Shown: positions 36,596 through 47,265, numbered from the stretch's first letter. The stretch is DNA of 64,000 bases from Clostridium septicum (GCF_003606265.1 NZ_CP023671.1:806001-870000); one strand, 5' to 3'. Translations and numbers: made by a program. Notes: a model not told the origin generated them from the sequence alone.

Positions 36596-37708
36596 TTATT
36601 CTATTATAATAGTTCTTCTTGGTATTTTAAATTTTATTTCCTTTTCTATGTCTCCTAAAAGTCTTGCATCCTTTGGATCTACAAATAAACATGTGTAACC
36701 ATCTTCTCCAGCTCTACCTGTTCTACCTATACGATGAATGTATGTTTCTACCTTTTCAGGAATATCATAATTATATATATGACTTACTCCACCTATGTCT
36801 AAGCCTCTTGAAGCCACATCTGTAGCTATTAGATATTGAATATCTGCATTTCTAAATGACTTCATGATTCTTTCACGTTTGTTTTGTGGTATATCACTAT
36901 GTATTACCTTACAGTTATATCCTCTTCTATGCATAACTATCTCAAGCTCATCAGCTCTTCTTTTTGTTCTACAAAATATAATAGCCATAAAAGGATTATC
37001 TTTATCTAAGACTTCACATAAAGCTTCTCTTTTTAATCTATCTGTAGTCTCTACAACTTGTTGTCTAATATTTTCTAAGGTTATTTCTTCTTTTTTAACA
37101 GAAATAACTTTTGGTTCATTCATATATCTATATGCTAGTTTCTTAACTGAAGAATCCATTGTTGCAGAGAAACATAATGTTTGAACTTTCTTCGGCCTTT
37201 CTTTCATTACTAAATCTATTTCATTTCTAAATCCCATAAGCAACATTTGATCTGCTTCATCTATAACTATAGTTTTTAATTTCTTTAAATCAACAGTTTT
37301 TCTCTTTATATGATCAAGAAGTCTTCCTGGCGTAGCAATAATAATTTGAATATCCCCTTTTAACTTATTTAACTGTGCTCCTATATCCTTTCCTCCATAC
37401 ATAGCTAAAATACCAATTTCTTTACCTTCTTTTAGCTTAGTAGCTTCTTCAGTAATTTGTATTGCTAATTCTCTTGTTGGAGTAATTATTAAACATTGAA
37501 CACCTTTAGATGATAATGAGATATTTTCAAATATAGGTAATAAAAATGCTAAAGTTTTACCTGTACCTGTTTGTGCTTCTGCTATAATATCCCTACCATT
37601 TAATATTTCTTTTATACTTTTCTTTTGAATTTCAGTTGGCGTTGCTATCCCCGCCTTTTTTAAAATTTTTATTATATTTTCATTTATTCCTAACTCTTTA
37701 AAATTCAT
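36596..37708 (-). CDS. DEAD-box RNA helicase, minimal core
   Basis: 370 aa: Q motif (FKELGINENIIKILKKAGI...PTEIQ), Walker A AQTGTGKT, PTRELA, DEAD in VIDEADQ, SAT, and HRIGRTGRAG. The protein ends right after the second RecA domain, so it lacks the basic or RRM tail of CshA, DbpA or DeaD. It is therefore a minimal helicase that may need partners for RNA specificity. It is likely involved in ribosome assembly or mRNA turnover, possibly cold-induced. Monocistronic; start after AGAGGAAAAAG. Confidence 0.92.
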   Translation of the reverse strand: MNFKELGINENIIKILKKAGIATPTEIQKKSIKEILNGRDIIAEAQTGTGKTLAFLLPIFENISLSSKGVQCLIITPTRELAIQITEEATKLKEGKEIGILAMYGGKDIGAQLNKLKGDIQIIIATPGRLLDHIKRKTVDLKKLKTIVIDEADQMLLMGFRNEIDLVMKERPKKVQTLCFSATMDSSVKKLAYRYMNEPKVISVKKEEITLENIRQQVVETTDRLKREALCEVLDKDNPFMAIIFCRTKRRADELEIVMHRRGYNCKVIHSDIPQNKRERIMKSFRNADIQYLIATDVASRGLDIGGVSHIYNYDIPEKVETYIHRIGRTGRAGEDGYTCLFVDPKDARLLGDIEKEIKFKIPRRTIIIE

Positions 37709-37877
37709 TTCTTTTTCCTCTTATTTTAATTTCCACTAATTATAACATAATAATTATCTTAAAGCTTTAAATTTTTTCTAAGTTAAACTAAAATCTTTCG
37801 AGCTTTAAAAATAATATTATTTCTAATAAAACTATAAATCTTCAACTTTCTTCTTTAATTTATCTCATATAAAATAA

Positions 37878-37907
37878 TACCAAAGCCAATTAATTCTGAC
37901 TTTGGTA
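37878..37907 (-). terminator. terminator of the PTS IIC gene
   Basis: Perfect 8-bp arms TACCAAAG/CTTTGGTA with T-rich flanks, 11 bp past the stop. Confidence 0.65.
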
Positions 37908-37918
37908 CTTTTATTGTT

Positions 37919-38986
37919 TTATCCAAGATAAGCAAAAGCTTCTTCTTTTTTATATAATTTAAGTACTTTTTCAAATAGAACTAATGATAAAATTGATGCT
38001 AATGTAGGAATAACAAACCATACCATTAATGCTACAATTATATTTAATCCTGCATTAATTGATGCTAATGGTCCAACTAGTCCAACTAATCCAAATCCGG
38101 ATGATGAAGGTGTTCCCATAACATTAAATAGTGCAACAGGTATTGCTGAAATAGCTGCAGTAAATAAAACAGGTACTAAAATAATTGGATAACGGAATAA
38201 GTTTGGCATCATCATTTTCATTGCACCTAACCCCACAGCCATTGTAAGTCCTGGTTTATTAACTTTCCAAGAATGTACAACTAATACTATTGTTGTTGCT
38301 GCAACTCCCATAGCCGCTGCCCCTGCTGATATGCCATTTAATTGAATTGCCATACCAATAGCTACTGTTGATATTGGTGAAATAATTAATATAGCAAATG
38401 AGCAAGCTATTAAAATACTCATTACTATAGGCTGTAAGTTTGTAAATGAATTAATCCCATTTCCTATAAGTGCTGTAAATCTCTTAACATAAGGAAGTAT
38501 AAGTAATCCTATTAGACCTGATCCAGCACCAATAAGAATAGGTGTTAATATTATTCCTACTGATCCAAATTTTTCTCCTATTAATAATATTAACATTACT
38601 GCTAATGATGCTGTAAGCATAGTATTTATTATATCACCAGTTCCTGTACTTACATATGCCCCCATAGCATTAGTTGCCATGTTTTGCATTTGTGGATTGA
38701 ACATAGTAACACCTGAACCTACAAATGCAGCTCCTGCAACAACAGCCATCTTCATTGGATTTAATCCAAACTGCAATGCAATAAGTGCTCCTATTAATAA
38801 AGGAGTAGTTAATTGAAACATAACAACAGTTCTAGTTAATAAAACTACAAAATCTGTTTGTTCAAACAATTTTAAAATTGATGCTAAAACAGCATTTGGA
38901 ATAAGTCCAACTATAATTCCTAAAGCTGTTCCTGCTAGGACTTTATTTAGAAAATCCTTAGGTGTAATTTTCTTATTTTCAGCCAT
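37919..38986 (-). CDS. PTS_EIIC_2-type membrane transporter (lone IIC)
   Basis: 355 aa, about 9-10 membrane segments with many Gly and Ala. The opening KKITPKDFLNKVLAGTALGIIVGLIPNAV marks the PTS_EIIC_2 family, often annotated as PTS sugar transporter subunit IIC. No IIA or IIB domain or gene is present, and no PTS phosphorylation site can be seen, so PTS-coupled transport is doubtful. It is cotranscribed with a PanE-like reductase 21 bp upstream, which suggests a hydroxy/keto acid or related substrate; that is inference. Confidence 0.75.
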   Translation of the reverse strand: MAENKKITPKDFLNKVLAGTALGIIVGLIPNAVLASILKLFEQTDFVVLLTRTVVMFQLTTPLLIGALIALQFGLNPMKMAVVAGAAFVGSGVTMFNPQMQNMATNAMGAYVSTGTGDIINTMLTASLAVMLILLIGEKFGSVGIILTPILIGAGSGLIGLLILPYVKRFTALIGNGINSFTNLQPIVMSILIACSFAILIISPISTVAIGMAIQLNGISAGAAAMGVAATTIVLVVHSWKVNKPGLTMAVGLGAMKMMMPNLFRYPIILVPVLFTAAISAIPVALFNVMGTPSSSGFGLVGLVGPLASINAGLNIIVALMVWFVIPTLASILSLVLFEKVLKLYKKEEAFAYLG

Positions 38987-39007
38987 ATTTAAATATCCCC
39001 TTTACCT

Positions 39008-39949
39008 TTATTGTGCTATTAAAATTTCTTCTTTTGCATGAACTAATAAAGTTAAGAATTGACAATAAGGTGTTGGCACATTATATTTTTCGCCTTTTTT
39101 GCATACTGCTCCATTAATATAATCAATTTCTGTTAAACGATTATTTTTAATTAAATCTTGATGCATAGATGGATAATGTTTACCCACTCCATTTGGATCA
39201 AAAGTAGTTTTAACATGATTTACAATTTCTTCACGATCAAGAATAATTCCTTCTTTTTCTGCTACATCTGCAAATTCGTTAATAATTGTACGAATTATTT
39301 TATCAGTTGCTTTAGTTGCTCCAAAGCTTGCAATATTTGAATCTAAAATAGTACATGTTCCATTTAATGTTCCATTTACACAAGCTTTTCTCCATATTGA
39401 ATACTTAACGTTTTCACTGTATTTTGCATTTAATCCCGCTTCGCTTAGTACACTTACAACCTCTAATGCTGCTTCTTTACCACCTGGATATACATTTTGA
39501 AGTTCTACTTCTCCATTCCCAAAAAGTTTTACTTCTCCAGGACCTATTAATCCAGCTGTCCACATAGTGTTTCCAAGTAAAATATTTTCTTCAGCCACAT
39601 ACTTTTTAACAGTATCTTCATGTCCTAATCCATTTAATAGGCATAACACTTTAGTATCCTTTGATAATATTGATTTTATTGATTGTAACATATCATCTAA
39701 TTGCATAGCCTTTGTAAATAATATTACAGTATCAATATTATCTGTATATTCTTCCATTTCATTTGGGAAAAATGCCGGTATTTTTTCAACAACATCTTCA
39801 CCATTAAAATTTGCCTTTAAACCTACTTCTTTTATTTTGTTTACATGATCAGCCCACTTATCAATTAAGATAACTTCATTACCGGTTTTATGTAGCATAA
39901 GTCCAAATCTGCTTCCCATAGCCCCAGCTCCAGCAATTGCTATTTTCAT
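39008..39949 (-). CDS. 2-dehydropantoate 2-reductase family protein (PanE/ApbA-like)
   Basis: 313 aa from the ATG at 39947-39949, which AGAGGTG precedes at 6 nt; a GTG three codons earlier is less likely because it overlaps the binding site. N-terminal Rossmann NADPH domain (IAIAGAGAMGSRFG), then the PanE helical domain with SIWRKACVNGTLN, which places the catalytic Lys. PanE reduces ketopantoate in CoA synthesis. The gene is not with other pan genes but with a membrane transporter, so it may act on another 2-keto acid. Confidence 0.85.
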   Translation of the reverse strand: MKIAIAGAGAMGSRFGLMLHKTGNEVILIDKWADHVNKIKEVGLKANFNGEDVVEKIPAFFPNEMEEYTDNIDTVILFTKAMQLDDMLQSIKSILSKDTKVLCLLNGLGHEDTVKKYVAEENILLGNTMWTAGLIGPGEVKLFGNGEVELQNVYPGGKEAALEVVSVLSEAGLNAKYSENVKYSIWRKACVNGTLNGTCTILDSNIASFGATKATDKIIRTIINEFADVAEKEGIILDREEIVNHVKTTFDPNGVGKHYPSMHQDLIKNNRLTEIDYINGAVCKKGEKYNVPTPYCQFLTLLVHAKEEILIAQ

Positions 39950-39958
39950 TTGTATCAC

Positions 39959-40303
39959 CTCTTCTTTAAGATGTTAAAATAATAACATACTTTTAAATTG
40001 TTTTTTTGTAAATAAGTTCTTTATGATTTGATTATATTATATTTTCTGACTTTTTCTCTATTTTTATACATAAATCGACTTTTATCGATTCGTTTATTAT
40101 TTGAATTAATCTTCCTAAAAAAACATTAAATTTATGTATATTTTTATAAAACTATATATATAAACAGTATTAAACAGATAAAATGTAGCCATAAATTTAA
40201 TTATATTGATTTTTATACATATCTATATAAATCTTTCTTCAGTATAATTTTAACTATTTTAATAATTTTAGCATTAAAATTTATAATTAATATAAAAACA
40301 AAA
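39959..40303. other. intergenic region
   Basis: No gene seen. It must hold the promoter of the PanE-like/IIC operon near 39960-40050. A small inverted repeat, AATCGACTTTTATCGATT (40074-40091), lies in that stretch and could be a regulator site. Confidence 0.35.
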
Positions 40304-40343
40304 GAGCAGAGCTTGTACTTGTTGAGTACAAAGCTCTAGCTCC
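40304..40343 (-). terminator. terminator of the third MCP gene
   Basis: Strong stem GAGCTTTGTACT/AGTACAAGCTC with one bulged base, extended by an outer AGAGC-type pairing. It starts about 25 bp past the stop. Confidence 0.7.
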
Positions 40344-40367
40344 TTAAAATAGTGGATAGTAAAAAGT

Positions 40368-42476
40368 CTACAACTTAAATTTTTCAATAACCTTTTGTAA
40401 CTCATCTGCTTTCTCATTAAGTAAATTTGCTAAAGAAGATACTTCTTCCATAGATGCTAATTGTTCCTCTGATGCTGATGCAACTTCTTGTGCATTATCT
40501 GAAAATTCAACAGCCATTTGTCTTACTCCATTAATAGTAGCTGTTACTTTTTCTGAGTTATTTGATATACTTTTAGAGAAATCTGTTACTTCACTAACCT
40601 GTTTCGTTATATTTCTTACTGAAGATAGGATTTTTTGGAAAACCTCTCCTGTTTCGCTTACTACTTTTAAGCCTTCTTGAACATTTTTTGTAACTTTGTC
40701 CATATTGCTCATAGAATCCATACTATCTTTTTGTATTGAATGTATTATCTCTGAAATCTCTTTAGCTGAGTTAGATGACTGTTCTGCAAGCTTTCTTACT
40801 TCTTCTGCTACTACAGCAAAACCTTTTCCACCTTCACCAGCTCTAGCTGCTTCTATTGATGCATTTAAAGCTAATAAATTTGTTTGTTCTGCTATTGATG
40901 TAATAGTATCTATAATATCACCTATGCTCTTAGACCTTTTTCCTAAAGCATTAATAGTTGAATTAGATTCTTTTACTGAATTATTTATATTATTCATCAT
41001 ATCAATTGTTTCTAATATTGACGTATTACCATCTTCTGCAAATTCATCAGCTTGCTTTGAAGCATTTAAAACCTCATTAGAATTTTTTGCAATATATTCT
41101 ATATCTCTTGACATCTTCTCTATTACAATAGAAGCTTCTTCTGACATTTGTAATTGTGATTCAGATTTCATTGCAATATTTTGAATAGAATTAGTAATAA
41201 TATTAGCAACATTAGCTGTTTGATCTGTAGTTTTTGCCAAGTTTTCTGTTGAATTAATTACGTCATTTGCAACATTTTTATTTGTTATGATAATTTCCGA
41301 AAAAGATTTTGTCATATTGTTTATAGCATTAATTATTAAACTAGTTTCATCTTCCGCATCACTATCAATATGTACATCTAATTCTCCATTAGAAATTTTA
41401 TTTGTACCCTCTTCAATTAATTCTATAGTACCCTTTATTCCATAATAAAAAGCTATAAATATATAAATTATAATAAGAATTGTTAGTATTGAAATAGCTA
41501 AAACAAAAAATCTAACTTTATATGAATAAGAATTATCTTGTTTTAATATATTCATTAATTCTGCAGACTCATCATTTATTAAAGTATAAATACTCTCTAC
41601 AGTAGTTGTAGCCGTATTAAAATATTCAGTTGAGTCAATAGTTATATTACCTGCTTGTAGAAGCTCTTTATTAATTATATTAATTAAATTCTTTGAGCTA
41701 TTAAAAACCTCTGTAGTTTTTCCGCTTAATTTATTTTTCATCTCTGGTATAGTTTTATATACCACATCCATTCCTCTTATAGACTCATCTAAATTAGTAT
41801 TAGCTGATTCATTTAAATATAATAATTTAAACTCTTCCTCATTGGTTATTGATTTTTTTGTTGCAACTCCAGAACCAATTCCTCTAGCTAATGCCATATT
41901 CTCAGCTACTACTGGTAACTTTTTCACTATTGAATCTACTAAATAAAATTTATGTAGTTTTTTATGTAACATTAAATTTGAATTATCTGCAATTTCATAA
42001 TTAAAATTAAGTATTGTATTTATTAATTCATTATGTTTTTCTGTTAACTCTTTAACTGTAGATTTATTTCCATCTATTTTTACAGAAGACCAATAATTCT
42101 TTATACTACTCCATTCATTCATTGTATTAAGTGAATCACTATGATTTTCATATAAATTATCTATTGATTCTATATCTTTTTTTATTTCTTGTTCTTTTTC
42201 AATTATTTTTTCTTTAACAGACTTGTTACCATCTAAAAACATTATTGTTAACCCTCTATGCTGTTGTACATGATTTAATAATGTTGTTGATGTATTAATA
42301 TAGTTTAATCCTTTAATTTGATTATTAGTTCTTTTAACATCACTACTAAGCTGAGTAACAAATAGGGAAAGAACTGCTAAAATGGGTATTAAAAACATTA
42401 TTTGAATTAATAAAAACTTCTTTGAATACTTTAATTTATTCATAAGTTTAATTCCAGGGTAAAAAAATTTTTTCAT
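40368..42476 (-). CDS. methyl-accepting chemotaxis protein with large helical extracellular domain
   Basis: 702 aa. TM1 about residues 24-44. The extracellular region of about 280 residues is all-helical, with an [12 protein letters not shown] motif near residue 70 like the nitrate/nitrite-sensing (NIT-type) helical sensors. TM2 about 323-346, HAMP, and the signalling tip [20 protein letters not shown] near residue 540. The ligand is not known; the NIT-like reading is tentative. The ATG follows AAGGAGG. A sigma-D-like promoter (TTAA-N15-AACGATAT) lies 65-91 bp upstream. Confidence 0.92.
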   Translation of the reverse strand: MKKFFYPGIKLMNKLKYSKKFLLIQIMFLIPILAVLSLFVTQLSSDVKRTNNQIKGLNYINTSTTLLNHVQQHRGLTIMFLDGNKSVKEKIIEKEQEIKKDIESIDNLYENHSDSLNTMNEWSSIKNYWSSVKIDGNKSTVKELTEKHNELINTILNFNYEIADNSNLMLHKKLHKFYLVDSIVKKLPVVAENMALARGIGSGVATKKSITNEEEFKLLYLNESANTNLDESIRGMDVVYKTIPEMKNKLSGKTTEVFNSSKNLINIINKELLQAGNITIDSTEYFNTATTTVESIYTLINDESAELMNILKQDNSYSYKVRFFVLAISILTILIIIYIFIAFYYGIKGTIELIEEGTNKISNGELDVHIDSDAEDETSLIINAINNMTKSFSEIIITNKNVANDVINSTENLAKTTDQTANVANIITNSIQNIAMKSESQLQMSEEASIVIEKMSRDIEYIAKNSNEVLNASKQADEFAEDGNTSILETIDMMNNINNSVKESNSTINALGKRSKSIGDIIDTITSIAEQTNLLALNASIEAARAGEGGKGFAVVAEEVRKLAEQSSNSAKEISEIIHSIQKDSMDSMSNMDKVTKNVQEGLKVVSETGEVFQKILSSVRNITKQVSEVTDFSKSISNNSEKVTATINGVRQMAVEFSDNAQEVASASEEQLASMEEVSSLANLLNEKADELQKVIEKFKL

Positions 42477-42540
42477 TACTTTCCTCCTTTAATACTTTAG
42501 ATAACACTACACTAAATGTATCAAATCGTTTCATTTTAGT

Positions 42541-42567
42541 ATATCGTTTCGTTTTCAAATTTCTTAA
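42541..42567 (-). promoter_or_regulatory. candidate sigma-D (motility) promoter of the third MCP gene
   Basis: On the minus strand, TTAA (42564-42567), a 15-bp gap and AACGATAT (42541-42548). The sigma-D consensus is TAAA-N15-GCCGATAT, so 6 of 8 -10 bases match. It is 65 bp from the start codon. Confidence 0.4.
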
Positions 42568-42889
42568 CGTAACTTTACAATTAGTTAAAATTAATCCCTA
42601 AATTTAACAATAGTTATTTAAATAATCTCCTTGCAAATTGTAATAACAATTAAGAAATAACCAATATTAATGTATTGAGTCATTTATAATATGCTAATTG
42701 CAATTTGCAAATAAATACATAATTCTACATAAATCTACATAAGTATATCTACTATAAATACAGTCTTTATCTACATATCTATAAATTAAAATAACTCTAG
42801 ACAGCACAAAAATGTATTGCCTAGAGTTATCATAATAAATATAAAGTACATTCTTTTAAATTACATAAATACAATAACTTAAGATATAT
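42568..42889. other. intergenic region with amidohydrolase terminator
   Basis: No gene visible. A perfect 10-bp stem, ATAACTCTAG/CTAGAGTTAT (42791-42830), is the probable terminator of the M20 gene. Short GCAAATTG/CAATTTGC motifs recur at about 42633 and 42699 without a clear role. Confidence 0.4.
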
Positions 42890-44074
42890 TTACTTATTAT
42901 TTTTTAACCACATTATAGCACTATATGCATGCATAGCTGCTCCTGTAGATAATATTTCTTCATTAAATACAACTTTTTCGCTATGCATTGGCTCTCCAAA
43001 CAAAGGATTTTCTTCCTTTGAACCTGCTCCTAACATAACGTATAGACTTGGGACTTCATATGAATAAGAAGCAAAATCTTCTGATCCCATTCCGCCAGAT
43101 TCAAATAGTATAACTGATTTCTCCCCAACTAATTCTTTCATATAACCAGTAATTTCATGAGCTAAATTATTATTATTAACTAGTGGTGGTACTGATGATA
43201 ATTTTATTAATTCTGCTTCACCTCTAAACATTTTAGCAGTATATGTAACTATATCATTCATTCTATTAAATATGAACTCTTCTACTTTTTTATCTAAGGT
43301 TCTTATAGTTCCTTCCATAACAACTTCTTGTGGTATTATGTTTGGTGCATCTCCTCCTATAAACTTACCTATTGTAACAACAGCAGACTGAGTAGCTGAT
43401 ATTTCTCTACTTATTATTTCCTGTAAAGATATGTATATGTGAGAAGCTATATTTATTGGATCTACACCTGTTTCAGGCATAGCTCCATGACATCCAGTTC
43501 CTTTTACAACAATTCTAAATATACTACATCCAGCTATGCTAGTGCCTAAACCACATAATATCACATTTGAAGGTGTGCCAGAATGTACATGCATTGCCAT
43601 TGCTGCATCAACTTTAGGATCTTCAAGGACTCCTGCTTTTATCATCTTCTTAGCACCTGTAAATCCTTCTTCATCTGGTTGAAATACTAATTTAACAGTA
43701 CCCTCTATTTCATCTTGATTTTCTTTAAGTAGCTTTGCAGCTCCTAAAAGCATTGCTGTATGCATATCATGTCCACATGAATGCATATTACCATTAATTG
43801 ATTTAAAATCACATTCTGTAGCTTCCTTCATTGGTAATGCATCCATATCTGCTCTTAGTAAAAATGTTTTTCCTGGTTTATTTCCTTTAATTGTTGCTAC
43901 TATACCACTTTCACATATTTCTTTAGGATCATAACCAAATTCTCTTAACTTATCCATTACATAAGTTTTTGTTTTTAATAATTCTGATCCAACCTCGGGA
44001 TTACTATGAATTGTTCTTCTATAAACTATCATATCATCCTTTATCAATTTAGCTTGCTCCATAAACTTATTCAT
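42890..44074 (-). CDS. M20D family amidohydrolase (hippurate hydrolase / N-acyl-amino-acid deacylase type)
   Basis: 394 aa, cytosolic metallo-amidohydrolase. Metal and catalytic sites: CGHDMHTA near residue 103, PDEEG near 137 and MHVHSG near 164, followed by the dimerisation domain and a terminal GSEDFASYS block. The family removes acyl groups from amino acids (hippurate, N-acetyl-cysteine, N-acetyl-diaminopimelate, indole-acetyl amino acids), so the substrate cannot be fixed. It is transcribed alone. Its upstream region holds a 17-bp tandem repeat that may be a regulator site. Start after GAGGTGTAG. Confidence 0.88.
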   Translation of the reverse strand: MNKFMEQAKLIKDDMIVYRRTIHSNPEVGSELLKTKTYVMDKLREFGYDPKEICESGIVATIKGNKPGKTFLLRADMDALPMKEATECDFKSINGNMHSCGHDMHTAMLLGAAKLLKENQDEIEGTVKLVFQPDEEGFTGAKKMIKAGVLEDPKVDAAMAMHVHSGTPSNVILCGLGTSIAGCSIFRIVVKGTGCHGAMPETGVDPINIASHIYISLQEIISREISATQSAVVTIGKFIGGDAPNIIPQEVVMEGTIRTLDKKVEEFIFNRMNDIVTYTAKMFRGEAELIKLSSVPPLVNNNNLAHEITGYMKELVGEKSVILFESGGMGSEDFASYSYEVPSLYVMLGAGSKEENPLFGEPMHSEKVVFNEEILSTGAAMHAYSAIMWLKNNK

Positions 44075-44119
44075 AACTACACCTCATTTAGTTTTAAATT
44101 TATTTTATTTTAAAATATT

Positions 44120-44153
44120 TATTGACCTGTTGTAAATATTGACCTGTTGTAAA
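44120..44153. repeat. 17-bp tandem repeat upstream of the M20 gene
   Basis: Two perfect, adjoining copies of TATTGACCTGTTGTAAA (44120-44136 and 44137-44153), about 46-79 bp before the M20 start codon. On the gene's strand each copy begins TTTACA, a possible -35 box, so the duplication may duplicate a promoter element or an activator site. Confidence 0.75.
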
Positions 44154-44346
44154 ACTTAAAAATTACTTTTTAGCTTATAAGCTAACTAAATAACAAAGTT
44201 ATTTTATAATTGCAATTCTAAATGCAATACACACTTGTACTACAACAGTTCTTAAATAAAAGAACTCTATCTGTCTCTTCAATACAAGAATAAAGTACCC
44301 TATTATATTTATTATCGATTTTTTCATATTAGTTCTATAATAAAAT

Positions 44347-44635
44347 CTAAAGCGTAGGTGAAGCAGGCGCCCCTTTATTTTTCAAATATATATTAATTTT
44401 ATCTGAACTATCAACATAAGCAAATAGGATATATGATAAATTTTCAATACCTTCCTTATGTAATTGTATCATTTACAGCAAATTCTGCAGCTATTGAACC
44501 AATAGAAATACCTACAACATAATCAAATAATGTTAGATGTGATATTTGCTTTTTTCTCATAATTTTAGTTAGCAAAAATAATATACTTACAGAAATTATG
44601 GATTTTAATTAGACTCTACATATTTCAACTATCAT
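44347..44635 (-). pseudogene. remnant of a DUF421 (YetF-like) membrane protein gene
   Basis: Reading from the ATG at 44635 (preceded by AAGGAG), the frame gives MIVEICRV, a TAA stop, then without a frame change a typical DUF421 N-terminal region: SVSILFLLTKIMRKKQ, HLTLFDYVVGISIGSIAAEF. It stops again after about 60 codons. A further frame ending at 44347 gives ENLSYILFAYVDSSDKINIY, resembling the C-terminal part. So the gene has an early in-frame stop and has lost its middle. It occupies most of the 832-bp gap 44075-44906; the remainder holds only the tandem repeat, a small GTTCTT/AAGAAC hairpin (44250-44265) and the terminator at 44806-44843. Confidence 0.7.
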
Positions 44636-44805
44636 TTTTATACAACTCCTTATATGCTCTATTTTTTCTTTATAAATTAATACTTATACATAAAAAAATA
44701 AAGATTATTATTTATCCCTATTTTTATTTTCTATTTATATTACAAAAATTATTAACTACTCTTTCTATACGAAAATGGCTAATTATTTAGTTATTAAATA
44801 ATTAA

Positions 44806-44843
44806 AAACAGCAATAATAATTTAAAATACTATTGCTGTTTTT
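44806..44843 (-). terminator. terminator downstream of the nucleoside transporter gene
   Basis: Perfect 12-bp arms AAAACAGCAATA/TATTGCTGTTTT with a T-rich tail on both sides. Confidence 0.7.
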
Positions 44844-44906
44844 ACCATATCATGTTGTTTTATACTACTAAATTGAAATCTCTAATTTTAATGTCTTTTA
44901 TTTATT

Positions 44907-46088
44907 TTATATAAGTAATCCAACAATAATTGCTGTTAGCATACTTACTAATGTTGCTCCATATAATAATTTTAATCCAAAACGTGCAACTACGTTTCCT
45001 TGCTCTTCATTAAGTCCTTTTACTGCTCCTGAGATAATTCCAATTGATGAAAAATTCGCAAAAGAAACTAAAAATACAGAAACAATACCTATTGATCTTA
45101 CTGATAGATTCATACTTTCACTTGCTAGTAAATTCATTGCAACAAATTCATTAGATACTAATTTAGTTGCCATTACACTTGCAGCTTGTATTGATTCATT
45201 AAAAGGAACTCCCATTAAAAATGCAAATGGAGAGAATGCATATCCAAGTATATCTTGGAAACTAATTCCTAAAACTCCTTTAAATAAAATATTAATCATA
45301 GCAATTATTGCTACGAATCCAACTAACATAGCAGCTACTATAACAGCTACTTTAAATCCATCTAAAATATATTCTCCAAGAACTTCAAAAAATGTTTGCT
45401 TCTTTTCTTCACGAACTACTAAAATATCTTCTTCTTCTGTTACAGTATACGGATTTATAACTGATGATATAATAAATCCACCAAACAAGTTTAAAACAAG
45501 TGCTGTTACAACATATCTAGGTTCTAAAAGCACCATATAAGAACCAACTATAGACATAGATACCGTTGACATAGCTGATGCACAAAGAGTATATAATCTA
45601 TGTTTAGGTAATAAACCAAGTTGTTTTTTTACTGAAATAAATACTTCAGATTGTCCAAGTATAGCTGATGCTACTGCATTATAAGATTCTAATTTACCCA
45701 TGCCATTAACTTTACTTAAAACTAAACCTATATACTTCATTATAAAAGGAAGTATTTTTAAGTGTTGTAAAATTCCTATTAAAGCAGAAATAACTACTAT
45801 TGGTAGAAGAACGCCAATAAAAAACGAGAACTGTTCATTATTAACTAATCCACCAAATACAAAATCTACTCCTTCTCCAGCACATTTAAGTAACACATCA
45901 AAACCATTTGCTATACTGCTTACTAAACAGTTTCCTAATTGAGTATTTAGTAAAAGAAATGCAAATATAAATTGTAAAACAAGCATTACAATAATTGGCT
46001 TATATTTTATCTTTTTCTTATCACTACTTCCAATCCACGCAAGTGCTAAAACAACAACTAATCCTATAATTCCAATAATATATTTCAT
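44907..46088 (-). CDS. nupC: concentrative nucleoside transporter (NupC/CNT family)
   Basis: 393 aa from the Met in front of [11 protein letters not shown], which GAAGGAGCAG precedes; the frame extends 18 codons further without a binding site. Multi-spanning CNT protein with the order N-terminal helices, Nucleos_tra2_N, gate domain and Nucleos_tra2_C. Conserved motifs: [26 protein letters not shown] GVPFNES, and FANFSSIGI near the C-terminus. Imports nucleosides with protons or sodium. Transcribed alone. Confidence 0.9.
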   Translation of the reverse strand: MKYIIGIIGLVVVLALAWIGSSDKKKIKYKPIIVMLVLQFIFAFLLLNTQLGNCLVSSIANGFDVLLKCAGEGVDFVFGGLVNNEQFSFFIGVLLPIVVISALIGILQHLKILPFIMKYIGLVLSKVNGMGKLESYNAVASAILGQSEVFISVKKQLGLLPKHRLYTLCASAMSTVSMSIVGSYMVLLEPRYVVTALVLNLFGGFIISSVINPYTVTEEEDILVVREEKKQTFFEVLGEYILDGFKVAVIVAAMLVGFVAIIAMINILFKGVLGISFQDILGYAFSPFAFLMGVPFNESIQAASVMATKLVSNEFVAMNLLASESMNLSVRSIGIVSVFLVSFANFSSIGIISGAVKGLNEEQGNVVARFGLKLLYGATLVSMLTAIIVGLLI

Positions 46089-46858
46089 TTTACTGCTCCT
46101 TCTTAATAGTACAAATTTTGTATTATCATGTTCCATATACACTACACTAAATACACTTTACTTTTAGTAGATTGTTCTTAAAATAAAATTTTAAATTTTT
46201 TTATAATTATACTTTATAATCTGTTAATAATATCGATATCAATAGACATTTTTCGTCACAATTGCAAACATATTAATTATAAATTCCTTCTAAACATTTG
46301 TAAAGTATTCATTGAAATTTTAATATTATTTTAGAAATATCTATAAATTGTTATTTGCGTGAAAATTAAGTAAACAAGTTATTGCTGGAGCACTTTTGCA
46401 GTATATTTATTAGTGGCTGACCTATTTCTACCCCATTAGCCTTTTTCTTTATCATATTTAATAACCCTTGATATTCTAAGCCATAATTCAATTTGTTGTT
46501 GATTATAATTTAATTAATAATAAATTTTATATTACTTTATTTAGTAAACATATATCTTTAAATTTTTAGTATTTTAAGTTGATTTTTATTCAAACATACT
46601 AAAAGGAAATATATACTTTAATTATTTTACATAACTATATAAAAAGAAATACTATCCTATTAAAAAGTCATACTACTACCTTTATAGCATATATTCTTTA
46701 AATAAATACCATTAACTTTACTATCTATATTTACATATTCTAAAATCTTTTTCTAAATACTAATTATATATCATTAAATGCTATAACAAATTTCATTTAT
46801 TAATTATATTATTTTTTGATAATCTCAAAAATCTAAATTAAAGAAGGTGATTTTATAA
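46089..46858. other. 770-bp intergenic region with a possible gene remnant
   Basis: AT-rich. On the minus strand, 46366-46482 reads as 38 codons of protein-like sequence (LEYQGLLNMIKKKANGVEIG, then QPLINILQ) ending in TAA with no start. It is probably the tail of a lost gene, not identified. Nothing else was recognised. Confidence 0.4.
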
Positions 46859-47265
46859 ATGAAATAGAAAAATCTTATATTGCTGGAATAATAGATGGCG
46901 AAGGAAGTATTATGCTAGAAAAAATCCATAAAAATAATTATCCATCTCCTGTTATATCTGTTACTTCTACAACTATTGAATTACTTGAATATTTAAAAGC
47001 AACTATTGGATTTGGAAAAATAACAAAAAAGACTAATTATAATATAGAAAAACATAAAAATTGCTATACATTTGTTGTTAACTATAATAATGCTATTAAT
47101 TTACTTAAAGATGTTTATCCCTATTTAATTATAAAATCAAAAAAATTAAGAGCTAAAATGATAATTGAAGAATATAAAAACTTAACGCCTAGAAATGGTA
47201 GATATTCTGAAGAACTTTTAAAGGAAAAATATTACTTTTATAGACGATTTAGAGAAATAAAATAA
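46859..47265 (+). pseudogene. LAGLIDADG homing endonuclease, frameshifted at codon 2
   Basis: A single-motif LAGLIDADG endonuclease of about 135 aa, which would act as a homodimer. The motif YIAGIIDGEGSI is present, but it lies upstream of the first in-frame ATG (46912). A good ribosome binding site (AAGAAGGTGAT) precedes an ATG at 46859 that reads ATG AAA TAG. Adding one A to the AAA run restores ATG AAA ATA GAA AAA into the motif frame, so a single-base deletion has killed the start. The remaining frame 46912-47265 lacks the catalytic motif. No intron or intein surrounds it, so it was free-standing or left by a lost element. Confidence 0.72.

Noticed and set aside
46912..47265. Intact 117-aa protein starting at 46912
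   Set aside because: The catalytic LAGLIDADG motif lies before this ATG, which has no ribosome binding site. The real start is the frameshifted one at 46859.
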